A stretch of DNA of 64,000 bases from Ophioderma brevispina (lineage: Eukaryota; Echinodermata; Ophiuroidea; Amphilepidida; Ophiodermatidae). The notes under the pieces were generated by a model that made no database searches, had not been told where the DNA came from, and saw only the letters and a list, made by a program, of their open reading frames with translations. Location of the stretch: contig JAMKCH010058009.1 of the NCBI GenBank assembly GCA_023653785.1, positions 1-64,000 of the forward strand. Reading direction: 5' to 3'. Numbering within the stretch: position 1 is the stretch's first letter; every line of letters begins with the position of its first letter. The position numbers and the translations under genes are program-made. Below are positions 22,297-33,725 of the stretch, in pieces.

Positions 22297-23372
22297 TATG
22301 TTAATTGAACCAGTATGAATAGTTTCAATAATTGTAAATCAATCAAATCAATAAACATTGAAGCGGCGCCAAAATGGCACAAAATCATAACATATAGCCA
22401 AGAAATGTAATGTTTGCGTATATCACTATAACTCAATTAGAGTAGTTTCGGATACACAGCATTAGGGCCTAATCAGAGGGGTTGTGAACATCCATGATGC
22501 ATAATCAGTACTTAGGATACAAGGTTCCAACAGGTTTAAGTCCAATATGCATTCATAATCAATGCCTTTCCAGCCATGTTGGATTTACCCATCTTGATAT
22601 GACATCTTCACGTATAGATTATTGAATTACCTAATGTATGTAAACTCGATCTGGTTGATTTACAGGGATATACACCGTTTTTTAAGCAAAGTTATTGTTT
22701 TTATTTGACTTGCACCTTTTGTGAATGAAGCCCATTATTGTAGACATTGATTAGGGTGTCACCATAATATATTTTTTGGCAAGTACTTGCATTTTCTTCA
22801 AAAAGAATACGGCAGCTAATGGACGAAGACACTTCTTGGCAACAGAGCGATTTCATAATTAAAATGCAAAAAACCAGAAATTCGTGTGCAAACAAAACAC
22901 GATTTGTACCCTTGTACTGCCCTTTAAAGTCATGTACTAAAGAAATGGAACGTTAGTTTTACAGTACTGTAAAATCTGAATAAGTCAATTAAACGGCATG
23001 AAATAATAGTACCCCGTACCAAAACTACTACGTGATCAAAAAAAAAAGTGCAAAAGGAATTAAAGATGATCTTGACCTTAAGGCAATCAATGTATATAGA
23101 TTTGTTGTTGTTTTATGAAACACTTTAATATACTTCATATGTTGAAAATAAATGGAAAGAAATCGACTGAAAAAATGATATATGGCGGTTTTTTGAAAGC
23201 ACACCCTTTTTGTCTCCATTCCTATGGGATTTACTATTGGATAAATATTATTTTTTTTGAATATTTCAACCAACGGATTAATCAATTAATCTATTTATAA
23301 CAATGGGCCATGTGATATCACAAATCCAAACAACAATTCACCATTTTCAAAGCAAGAAAACAAGATCTTCCC
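22297..23372. other. Low-repeat stretch, possible intronic sequence
   Basis: AT-rich and free of obvious repeats. The minus-strand frames at 22701-22895 and 23028-23285 are short and unrecognised. Confidence 0.35.
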
Positions 23373-23551
23373 CAGGCGCGTAACCAACCTGAGCCTCCGG
23401 GGGGGGGGGGGGCTTTTTTTCCAGCTCACTATCGCTCGCCGGGTAGACCCATATTTTTCCCCTGTCTCCCCCTTCTTCTCTCCCCATTTCTTAGCTCTCC
23501 GTCCCCATTTTAGGTTGTCCGGGGGGGGGGGGACCGCTGGTTACGCCACTG
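23373..23551 (+). mobile_element. hAT-like MITE (179 bp)
   Basis: Ends are CAGGCGCGTAACCAACC at the left and GGTTACGCCACTG at the right (reverse complement CAGTGGCGTAACCAGCGG). The flanking direct repeat is TCTTCCC (23366-23372 and 23552-23558); a one-base loss from an 8-bp hAT duplication would explain seven. Interior G runs and a C/T-rich core. No coding capacity. Confidence 0.75.
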
Positions 23552-24229
23552 TCTTCCCATTGTTTAGTCTATTGCTAAGAGTTTATCCCTTTAATTGGCA
23601 TACTTGTATCTATACCTGGATAACATTAGTATGTGAAAACCCTTTCATTTACACATCAAGCTTAATTGGGTGAGATTTTGTATGAACAAGGGGGTGAAGC
23701 CCATTCAAACCATTCGTCCGTGCTTGGCCTGACATTGAATATTGCACGGAATAATAATATTTGGGGCTTGTATAACACACATAAGGTCAATTCGAAACAA
23801 ACACTCCGGCAAAATATCAGTTGTTGGATGTTGGGTGCTATTGGGTTGGTTAAATTTTGTCCTACCCATGGCCACACAACGAATAAATGACACGTCAGTC
23901 GTCCTTGATTTTAATACACTCGCCTCAATGAATACATCTTTCACCTCAGCGCGCATTGCATTATGGGACAAAAAAGAGTATCTCAGCACAATGATCCAGG
24001 TGCCCTATTATTACACCTTGCACCTCTAACCCATACATCAATTTGTATCAATATGAATCACTACCGATTAGTGTATATGCAAAGCGGCACCACAGTATGT
24101 TAGTACGTCAGCACACTTTGAACAAGGGCTCTAGTTTTCGAGTTAGGGTAGTGGTCGTTAGAAATGCCAATGTACCAGCTGTTACGGACATAATGTGTGG
24201 ATCATGTAGAAATCATAAGTGGTTGCAAT
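23552..24229. other. Non-coding stretch
   Basis: Overlapping open frames on both strands at 23662-24029 carry no recognisable motif. Nothing else seen. Confidence 0.4.
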
Positions 24230-25060
24230 TATTTTTTTGTTTTTCTGGGCAAAAAGGTCAAAATTGACCCAAATTAGGTAAAAATCATAGAATTGTGATT
24301 TATTTATTCTTACTTCATATTGAAGTGTATTATAATAAATTCCCCCACTAATAATAGCTTAATTCAAAGAAAAATTTGATTGTTGGGAATCTGGTAATTT
24401 TGACCCAGAAAGGACAACAAGGGTCAAACTTGACCCAAATACGGTAAAAAAATCATAGAATATGTGATTCCAACTTCATATCATGTAATAGTTTTTAATT
24501 TTTCCCCACTATATTGCTGTATATCAAGATGACTTGAATGTTGGAATCTGGGGTTATTTTTTAAACCTCAGAAATGACCAAAAAAGGGGCCAAAAATTTT
24601 GACCCAAATAGTAAAAATCATAGAAGGTGATTCCAACTGCATATTAATGTAATATTTTAATTGTCCCCACTATATTGCTGTAGATTTCAAGACGAATTTG
24701 AATGTTGGAATCTGGGTTATTTTTTTACCCCAGAAGGGCCAAAAAGGTCAAAATTGACACAAATTGGCTAAACATCATAGAATGGTGATTTATTTATTTT
24801 GAGCTTCATATGAAATGTACTATTTAATTCCCTACTATTAGCTAGTAGATTCAAAAGAATTTGAATGTTGGAATCTGGGCCAAAAGGGTTAAAAAATGGA
24901 CACAAATATGGTACAAATCATAACCTGGTGATTAATTTAGCTGCCATCTTAATTTTAAAATGTAATAGTTATAGTTTATTTGCCCACAGCTGTAGATTGA
25001 AGAATTTGATGTAAACCCCAAAAATGGCCAAAAGGTGAAACAAATGACCGTTTTTCAAAA
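24230..25060 (+). repeat. 165-bp satellite, forward orientation, about 5 units
   Basis: Each unit carries GGTCAAAATTGACCCAAAT (itself palindromic), AAAATCATAGAA, TTCATAT...AATGTA, CCCCACTATA, TTGAATGTTGGAATCTGGG. The period is visible at about 24257, 24422, 24590, 24750 and 24885. The reverse-complement array lies at 27286-28060 and again at 29331-30100. Confidence 0.9.
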
Positions 25061-25797
25061 AAAAATGGATAAAAACAGGAAAATTGTATTGGTATGGCAT
25101 ATGTTTCAATATTAAAGGCAGTAATTTCAATAATCATTGCCATTTAACACCTTTATTCCCTTTCATCCATCAGTAGTGACCATCCATAATTGCCAAACTT
25201 TGGATATACTGGTCAAATTAACACTCTTTGGTCAAAATACGAAATTCACGCAATTAATGCACTGGGGTTACATATCTGCAGTCTTGCTCGTTAAAATTGG
25301 TAAATAATGCAGCACTTCAGGCTTGTAACCATTGTTGGAGGCTGCCGCTCCCATTCCAAAAAAGTCCTCATAACCCCTAAGAATCCAAAATAGATTTTGC
25401 GAGCGAAATATGTAGGTAAAAGTTCACTTTGCCATATTGCCCCCTTTTAATTTTGGGGGACCAAATTTCCCCTTTGTAAATTTTTTGGGGAAGTCCCCCT
25501 TAGAAAAGAATTGCGCCTCTCTCCCTAATGTTAGTGTTTCCTTTTACGCATCGCAATGAAAAACTTTTGAAAAGGGGATCAAATGGTCCAGCCCTAAATT
25601 AGTCAAAAAATTAACCCACCACCAATATGCCACAATTTCAGTCTTTTTTCGCTGAAACTTGGTAAAAACAATCCAGTAGGAGAGAAACAGTTGGTCTGTC
25701 ATAATGAAAGCTATCCTAAACTGTTGTTAAATCTGATCTTTGGTTTATTTCTGCCTGAAATTATCACCGCTGTTTTACTATTATTGTTAAGTATAAT
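25061..25797. other. Non-coding stretch
   Basis: Nothing recognised apart from short homopolymer runs (CCCCTTTT words near 25440-25500). Confidence 0.4.
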
Positions 25798-26240
25798 ATG
25801 AAAGTCCTGTTGTCTCCAGAGCAACTAAGATTGCCTTCTACAGCCCTGTGTGAAATATCTTACTGTATGGTGCAAAACATTGACGAATCTAAGGGGAAGC
25901 TGCATGGACTTTTAAGTGGTACTTTATACCAGTCAGGCAACTCATGCCAGTTGAAAATACTCCTGCAAAAAACATCCTACCGAATTTCGGATCTATGGGG
26001 AAATACCTCCTATTACCAATTGTGGCACAGAATAGAGCACAGTTCGCTGGGGATTGCTTTCGAGCCAAGGACCAGATTATAGCATACCTTTTATTCTGTG
26101 GAGTCTTCCCTGTCCAGTAGAGGTAGCAGAATCCACTTACCTACTCTGATGTACTATGCAGCAGATATACCAGCTTTACTTTTGAAGTGGGAGCAGCAAT
26201 ACATGATACAGACGTTTTGCAAAGAACGGGTACGCCACGA
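25798..26240 (+). pseudogene. RTE-type LINE, C-terminal ORF fragment
   Basis: Three frames of the plus strand give consecutive pieces of the region after the reverse transcriptase domain of RTE-clade LINEs. The first is a KHPT...YG-IPPI block (25971-26018). The second is an R-QFAG-C-RAKDQII--LL block (26034-26096), which is the family's RFAGHC signature with its His replaced by Asp. The third is an LTYSDVL...AIHD block in another register (26137-26215). At least two frameshifts and a stop separate the blocks. In intact elements this region follows the RT and helps target-primed reverse transcription. The RT motifs lie upstream in full elements and are absent here, so this is a 5'-truncated copy, as expected for LINEs. 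The 65 codons before 25971 are open but I cannot align them. Confidence 0.7.
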
Positions 26241-26655
26241 TTTCGACAAACGTAAAAAAATGATGATGAATATTGTCCCCTTTTTCCAACAACATGGCAA
26301 TCGTTTCGTCAATTGATGCAGGAATCTATGTGGTTGCCAGCTGACAAAAATTGCAAACATTTGTCTATTCCATTGTTTTTTCAAAAGATTTAAATTTCAT
26401 ATAATTGCCCAATTGATAGCTTTAATTCACACTCTTTTGGGGTCTACTTTGACCCTTTTTGGGGCCGCTTTCTGGGTCAATTTTGGAGTCAAATTAATTA
26501 AAACTGCACTCTCTAGGCCAAGTAAAAAAACAAACCTTTTGATCGGCACCCCGCCCGCTCCGATTTTGTACGCCGCACCTCGATTTTGTTTATTTCTTAT
26601 TTTTTTTAAAAAAAAAGCAACAAAGTAAAAAAAAAAAAAAAAAAAAAATGGGAAA
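26241..26655. other. LINE 3' flank, satellite fragment and A-rich tract
   Basis: 26413-26500 resembles the reverse orientation of the 165-bp satellite (TTTTGGGGTCTACTTTGACCC). An A run of about 30, broken once, lies at 26619-26648 and could be an old retroposon tail, although it is separated from the LINE coding fragment. Confidence 0.45.
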
Positions 26656-27285
26656 ATGAAGTCACAAAAATATCTGGAGCGCGATTGAAATCTCATACCT
26701 ATTTTTAAAGAGTATCCTCATTTTGTGAGCAATTTCTTCAACCTTCTACATACTTCTATTCCACACGCGAACGCAAATCTTCAATAATCATGGTGGCCAT
26801 CTTAGACATGGCGGCCATCTTTAAAAAAAATAGAATAACAAATAATAAAGGACCCCTCACAACTTTTTTTTTCAAAAGTCTGAACGATCAAATGTTTTAT
26901 TTTCTTACTGGCCTTATAGCCTCCCCGGGATCAACAGATTTACAGGAAGTGATCAGAATATATATAATATTTGTGTCTTGAAAGGTTAATATTGTTCTCA
27001 TTTACTCTGTGAAATCGTAGGACGTTTTTTTAAATATGTAACAGATATTATTAGATATATCTTAGATAGAATTTATTATTGTACACATTCTTAGGAGGCT
27101 TCAATAACTCACGTTTTTAGCCCTCATATCAAAACTGGTTGAAAGGATACGGGCAAGATATTTAATACAATGGGTATGGAGTCAAGCGATTCATCAAGAT
27201 AAACTATTAAATTGGGGTGCATCTTGCCCAACTGTAAAATTTTAGTTTATTATCTACTACCACTATATTAATAGGTTTCATTTTC
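26656..27285. other. Spacer
   Basis: Includes a CATGGTGGCCATC...ATGGCGGCCAT word near 26790-26818. No gene recognised. Confidence 0.4.
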
Positions 27286-29000
27286 GAAGGCTTAAAATGC
27301 ATATTAAGTGGAATTATTACCTGGTTCATTTTAAGTTTTAGTGACTCATATTTTGGGTCAATTTTTGAACTTTTTTGCCTTTTCTCTTTTCTGTGGTCTT
27401 TTTGACCCCAGATAGATTCTAACATCAAATTCCCTCTTGAACTGCTATAGAGTGGATAAATGAAATACTACTGCATTTTATTACTATAAGGTTTGTTAAT
27501 AAGTACATCCCATTCTATGATTTTTACCTATTTGGTTCAATTTTCCGCCCTCTGCACCCTTTTCGGAGTAAATTGACCCTAGATTTCACATTCCATTTCT
27601 CTGAAATCTTCGTTACTGCTATAGAGTGGGGGAAATAAATACTTGTTTAAGGATGGAATAAATACAATCACCATTTTATGATTTTTACCTCATTTGGGTC
27701 ATTTGACCCCTTTTGGCCCTTTCTGGGGTCAAAATAACCCCCAATTCACTTCAAATTCTTCTGAATCTACAGCAGCTTACAGCTATATAGTGGCGGAAAA
27801 TTAAATACTAATTACCTTACTCTGAAGTTGGAATCATCGCATTCTATGGTTTTTCCCCTTATTTGGGTCAATTTTGACCCCTTTTGGTCCTTTCTGGGGT
27901 CAAAAATAACCCCAATTTCCACCATTCAAATTCTTCTTGAATCTACAGCTATATGTGCGGAAAATAAATACTATTTACATTATATGAAGTTGGAATCACC
28001 ATTCTATCTTTTTACCTAATTTGGGTCAATTTTTGACCTTTTTTGGCCCATAACAAAATTGCACCAACCACTTCTGATTTCTACATCACCCAGGCGATGA
28101 TCCTCACATATGTACCTAACATGTGGTAGCAATTAAATTTTCTACTCTTCCACCTACCCCTTGGTGCCCAAAACTGGTTCCTGGCTGACGTACTAATGTG
28201 GAAGAAGCGGAGGCAGCCATTGCTTCTATTGTTGGTTACTCATGTTTTCTTGTGGTCGGCAAACTGCGAGACTATGAATTTCTAAAGATGACGTAACGCG
28301 TTAACCTCTCTATCTATATAGAACAAAGAGTTAATTATTAATTTATTCTAGCTTGCTTATTAAAAAACAACAACAAATCTATGATTCAGTGATGTTATCA
28401 AGGTCAAGGTCATCTGCAATCATTGCAGATTTTTTTTTTTGATTCACGCAGTATACAATTTACCCGGGTACGCACATGGACGCATTTGCTAGCCTAGACT
28501 ATGTATAGTTAGCCTTTGTTAATTTAATCCATTGTTAACAGTTGTTCATTTAGGTATTTATTGATCTGTTTGTATTTCTTTATTGCCATTGGAAGATTAA
28601 AATATATCACACATTCAATAGCACTGCTCTCACTTTGTTCTAATAATTGTTTGGTTCTTCAGGTGTGTTTTTTGTGCGAGATGATTAGGGATAAAAGGTC
28701 TCAGGCCATTCGAAGTCTTAATTTTTTAGAAGCAATAAGACAGTAAATTTGCAGTGAACATTGCTTGCACATCTATGCTTAGAATTTACATTTTGTAAAA
28801 ACAATGAGAAAGTGAAAAAAGATTCGAGCAAAATTTATTTTGGAGGCGTCCCTCCAGCTTGAAATGTCATTATCACGTCAATGTATAAAACCTTAAAAAT
28901 GTTTTAACCACGGTATTGCACAGTGCGGGGCACTGCGATTCGGCAGTGCGTAGCTACCGGGTGGCCTGTGGTGGACAAATCCCATGGGTCCTGGGCTCTA
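27286..29000 (+). repeat. 1.7-kb segmental duplication, copy 1
   Basis: Collinear with 29331-31063. The first 0.8 kb is the 165-bp satellite in reverse orientation. Then follow TACATCACCCAGGCGATGAT, GTGGAAGAAGCGGAGGCAGC, AAGGTCATCTGCAATCATTG, GTTAGCC...TTAATCCATTG and CACATTCAATAGCACTGCT, ending in GTGGCCTGTGGTGGACAAAT. The end includes about 57 bp of the hAT-like element start (CAGTGCGTAGCTACCGGG, from 28944). Confidence 0.9.
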
Positions 29001-29330
29001 AGGGCCCTGAGAGAGATAAAACATTCACAAAGAGGAGGCACGACAGAAATAAGCAATCACCTAACACGTAAGCATGAGGAATGAAAGAAGGAAGAAGAGG
29101 ACTTAAGGAAGAAAGACAGGAAGGTAATAAGTTATATTGCAATACTGTACCGCAATTAACTCAACAATTAAGTAATGACGTATGAAATAATTACGGAACG
29201 AAAAGCTGGAAGGAAAGAACATCATGAATTACCAACTCACGACTGCATGCCATCCCGGAAGGAAGGCAGGACCCGAAGGACGCATTTGTCCGTAAATAGG
29301 CCCTTTTTCTAAGAACATACCGTTATTTTT
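29001..29330. other. Spacer between the duplicated copies
   Basis: Purine-rich (GAAAGAAGGAAGAAGAGGAC and similar). Not shared with the downstream copy. No gene. Confidence 0.5.
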
Positions 29331-31063
29331 GAAGGCTTACATGCATATTAGTGGAAGGATAACCTTGCCATTTTAAGTTTTACTGACTCCATATTTGGGT
29401 GGTCAATTTGAACTATTTTTGCCTTTTCTGTGTCAATTTTACCCCAGATAGATTCCAACATTAAATTCTTCTTGAATCTGCATAAGTGGAGGAAGAAAGG
29501 AAAATGAAATACTACGCTTTTTCTTCTAAAGTGTTATAAGTCACATCAACCATTCTATGATTGTTACCTTATTGGGTCAATTTTAAGCCCTCTTTCACCC
29601 TTTATGGCGTCAAATTGACACTAGATTTCAACATTCCATTTCTTCTGGGAATCTTCTGCTTATAAGAGTGGGGAATGAAATAATATTTGTTTAAGATGGA
29701 ATAAATACTCACCCATTCTATGATTTTTACCTCAGTTGGGTCAATTTTGACCACTTTTTGGCCCTTTCTGGGGTCAAAAATAACCCCCCAATTCCACATT
29801 CAAATTCTTTCTGGAATCTACACAGCTTACAGCTATATAGTGGGGAATTTAATACTATTACATTAATATGAAGTTGGAATCACCAGTCTATTCTATGGTT
29901 TTTCCTTAGTTGGGTCAATTTTGACCCCTTTTGTTCCTTTCTGGGGTCAAAAATAACCCCAGATTCCAACATTCTTCAAATCTTCTTGAATCTACCGCTA
30001 TATGTGCGGAAAATTAAAATACGATTCATTATATGAAGTTGGAAATCACCACATTCTATGATTTTTACCTTAATTTGGGTCAATTTTGAACTTTTTTGGC
30101 CCAATAAAAAAAAATTGCACCACTTCTGACTTTCTACATCACCCAGGCGATGATCCTCACAATGTACTAATGTGGTAGCAATGAAATTTTACTACTCTTC
30201 CACCTTACCCCTTGGTGCACAAAATGGTCTGGGCTGACGCGTATAATGTGGAAGAAGCGGAGGCAGCATTGCTTTCTATGGTGGTACTCTAGGTTTTCTT
30301 TGTGTCGGCAAAACATGCGAGACGATGAATTTCTAAAAGATGACGTAACGCTTTACTCTCTATCTAATATAGAACAAAGGGTTTATTAATAATTATTCTA
30401 GCTGCTTTATTAAAACAACAACAAATCTATGATTTCAGTATTTTATCAAGGTTCAAGGTCATCTGCCATCATGCAGATTTTTTTTGATTCACTGACAGTA
30501 TTACAATTTACCCAGGTGGGGTAGCGCACATGGACCATTTGGTAGCCTAAACTCGTATTCTAGGTTAGCCGTTGTTAATTTATCCATTGTGACCAGTTGT
30601 TCAGGATGTATTTATTGATTGTTGTATTTCTTTATTGCCAGTTTGGAAGATTAAAAATATATCACACATTCAATAGCACTGCTTTCACTTTGTTCTATAA
30701 TTGTGTTCCAGGTGTGTTGTGCGAGATATTAGGATAAAAATGGTCCTATCTCAGGGCATTCGAAGTCTTAATTTTTTAGAAGCAGATGAATACTAAAGTA
30801 AATTTGCAAGTGACATTGCATTGCACATCTATTGCATTAGAATTTTCAATCATTTTGGGTAAAAACAATGAGAAAGTGAAAAAAGTGATTCTAAGCAAAA
30901 TTTATTTTGAGCCCCCTCCAGCTTGAATGTCATTATCACGTGCAAGTATAAAACCTTAAAATTTTTAACACGGTATTGCACTTGCGGCACGGGCGATTTG
31001 CGCATGGGCGTAGCGACCCCGGGGGTGGCCTGGGGTGGACAAAATCCATGGGTCCTGGCTCTT
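29331..31063 (+). repeat. 1.7-kb segmental duplication, copy 2
   Basis: Second copy of 27286-29000, including the satellite part (29331-30100) and the non-satellite part. It runs about 60 bp into the hAT-like element at 31003. Differences are mainly one-base indels and small gaps. Confidence 0.9.
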
Positions 31064-31164
31064 CCTTTCCCTGAGCTCCCTTACCCAATTCAACCGGCAC
31101 TCCTTCCTCCCGACGTAAGTACCGACTGTCCGTCACGCCTGACATCACTTCCATACACCGGCCT

Positions 31165-31455
31165 GCCTTCGTCCTTCCCTCTTTCTCCCCTCCATCCCTC
31201 TTTCCTTCCCCCCCCCCCTTCCTTCCCCACGCACGGCCTTCCCTCCTTCCTTCCTCTTCCTCCCGATCCTTCCTTCCCGCCTTCCGTCCCGCCGGCCTTC
31301 CCCTCCGCCTTGCCCGCCCTGACTCCCTCCCTCCCCCCTTCCTTCCCTTCCTGCTTCCTCCTTCCTTCCGTCCTGCCGGCCGTCCCGCCTTCCGGTCCCT
31401 CCCTCTTCCTCCCCCCCGCCTTCCTGCTCGCCCTCCTTCCTGAAATCCGGAACGG
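31165..31455 (+). repeat. Polypyrimidine CCTTCC block
   Basis: Imperfect CCTTCCTTCC / CCCTCC repeats, strongly pyrimidine-rich on the plus strand, with interspersed CCGGCC. It sits just inside the hAT-like element. Confidence 0.8.
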
Positions 31456-31571
31456 CATGACAGCGGACATCACGGCCGTCACTACCGGTCCATTTTCCTG
31501 GAAGACATAAAAGTCTTTTATGCTAAAATGTTGCATGGTTTTCTATAGCGATAAACAGGCTTTCAGAAGAT

Positions 31572-31810
31572 TTTATTTGGTGTCATTGGACTTTGGGGTT
31601 CAGAAACGGTGTCAATTTTACCGAACAGATAAAAATTGTATTTGGCCACTCACTTTCCAGCCATACTGAACCCATAGTGCATCAATGGTACATCCAAGAG
31701 ACTTCGAATGCTAAATCCCGCTGAAAGTAGGCCAACAACGATATTTGTGTTTCGGGTAAAATTGACACAGTTTTTTTCTAAACCCAAGTCCCAAATGACA
31801 CCAGAATAAA
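31572..31810 (+). repeat. Long hairpin inside the hAT-like element
   Basis: Arms 31572-31625 and 31752-31809 are imperfect inverted repeats: GGTGTCATT...ACTT...GGTT...GTGTCAATTTTACC pairs with GGTAAAATTGACAC...AACCCAAGTC...AATGACACC. About 125 bp of loop. It may be a nested MITE. Confidence 0.7.
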
Positions 31811-33078
31811 CATCCTCTAAAAAGCTTGATTATACCTTGAACAAAGCCAAGGACAAGACAACGTTTTTTTGAGAAAAATTCTTAACAAATTAACTGTTGT
31901 TAATGTCAGTAGGTTTTCTGACCCATGTGTATATTCTTGAAATGCTCAAAAATTATATATTTGCTTTAAGTTCAAATTGACTTGTTTTCGCCTTAAAAAA
32001 ATATAAAATTCAATTAGCAGTCCTTGTTTCGCGGCAAAGTAGAGGGCTTTTTGGCGCGAACGAACAATTGCCTACAGCGGCTCACTGTGTTACAACTCAT
32101 TCAAACTGTTGTTAAAATTTTAACCAACTTTGACACAAATAGTAGCAGCAAAAATGGTAATTTACCAGTGGTTAGGTACATTTTCCAAACATGACCAAAT
32201 TCGTCCAAAATATGCTAAAATAATGTTAACATATTGCCCCTCAAATGAGTAACAATTTACCCAACGTTGGGCTGTTAATATTGGTTAAAATTAATTATCG
32301 GACCGTTCTTGAGAGTGGATGATCCGCCCCAACGAAGACGGGTTTGAAAAACCCTATATGATTATAAAAATGCTTTGACTGGGTCATGGTGTTCACAATA
32401 ATAATTATAAGTAAAAAGTAATGTATCAGGAAGTTAACAGACTAGATTTTTCTATAGTCTGTATAATGCTTTTGTTCCCATAGGTTTTTTTTTATTTAAA
32501 AAAAAAACCAGTAGAACACCACATGGTTGGGAGCTCAGCGAAAGAAAAACTTGTGGTTTTCAACAAAAATGTCAACACAAATAAATCGATATTTATATTT
32601 ATGATGACTGTAATAACTCATATAATTTCCTAACTTTAAATATGAGGATTGAAAAGTTGCGCATTTAAAATTTCAATCAATACACGTAGGTGTGAGTGTG
32701 CGTGGATTGGGGCTGGAGCGGGCTGTAATGTGTGTGGGTGTGGGTGGGGGTGTGGGGTTAAAATCATGTTAAAAGTTCCTATGGGTGCCTTTTTCAAACC
32801 CACGTTTGCTTCAAACATCAATTGATTGAATGCAACAAGCAAAAATTCAGAATTATGGGTTTTGGTACCGTTTCCTTCTTCACATGTTGGTTATTAGAAA
32901 ACATTTTACAATTTTGAAAATTCGGGTCCCTACCTTTAAAGATACGCTTTTTTAACTGTGAGTGGGTCGGGGTGGAGTTTGGATAGGTTAGGGCACTTGT
33001 TTACAATAAAATAAGGAGATGGGAAGGGACCCAAAGGTCCCTGTCTACTGGCCCTGGCACGTCATAGCTACGCCCCTG

Positions 33079-33209
33079 CGATTGCGCACTGTAAAGTATC
33101 GTGTGAAGCTTAAAACAAAGTCACTCCGCTCTATTTCGTACACCTTATATAAGCCGAGAGCCAAATCAATCTTCCTTATGTTTTTTTTCGTTATTATTCT
33201 TTTTTTCAC
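33079..33209. other. Short spacer
   Basis: Nothing recognised. Confidence 0.4.
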
Positions 33210-33725
33210 GGGAATAGGACCCTTATTGGTTATTTTCGGAATATTGGCCCTTATGTTATTTTCGGAGTGATGACCAACTTATGTTATTTTCGGAGTGAAC
33301 CCTTATGGTTTTGTCGGAGTATGACCCTTATGTTATTTTCGGAGTAATGACCCTTATTTTTTTTCGGAGTGATGACCCTTATGTTATTTTCGGAGTGATG
33401 CACCCTTAGTTATTTTCGGAGTGATGACCATTATGTTTATTTCGGATTGATGACCCTATTTTAATTTTTTCGGATAATGGCCTTAATGTTTTTTTCCGGA
33501 GTGGTGACCCTTCGGAATAATGAGTCGTCATAATATTTTTCGATAATGACCTCGCGGAAAAACGGCCCTTGTGTTATTTTGCGGAGTAATTACCCTTATG
33601 GTATTTTCGGAAAATTACCCTATGTTTTTTTTTCGGAATAATGACCCTTCGAATATGACCCTTATGTAAATTTCGGAATAATGACCCTTCGGAATAATGA
33701 CCCTTCGGGAAATAATGCGGAGACC
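33210..33725 (-). repeat. CCGAA/AAGGGTC minisatellite (reverse)
   Basis: Units GGAGTGATGACCCTTATG, TTATTTTCGGAGTG and GGAATAATGACCCTTC are the reverse complement of the 17120-17725 array. The outer edge GCGGAGACCCCCAC mirrors the GGGGGCTAG edge of the other array in type, though not exactly. Confidence 0.9.

Larger units (their letters stand above)
31003..33078 (+). mobile_element. hAT-like non-autonomous element, about 2.1 kb
   Basis: Left end CATGGGCGTAGCGACC, right end GGTAGCTACGCCCCTG-type (reverse complement CAGGGGCGTAGCTATGACG). Flanking direct repeat CGATTTGCG (30994-31002) / CGATTGCG (33079-33086), an 8-bp duplication if one T is a homopolymer indel. The interior contains a pyrimidine-rich block, a hairpin, and GT-rich words near 32690-32760. 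No transposase motif is seen; the open frame at 30923-31510 is a product of the CCTTCC tract. Confidence 0.65.

Noticed and set aside
30923..31510. 195-codon plus frame and 148-codon minus frame
   Set aside because: Artifacts of the CCTTCC tract. No domain and strong proline/serine bias.
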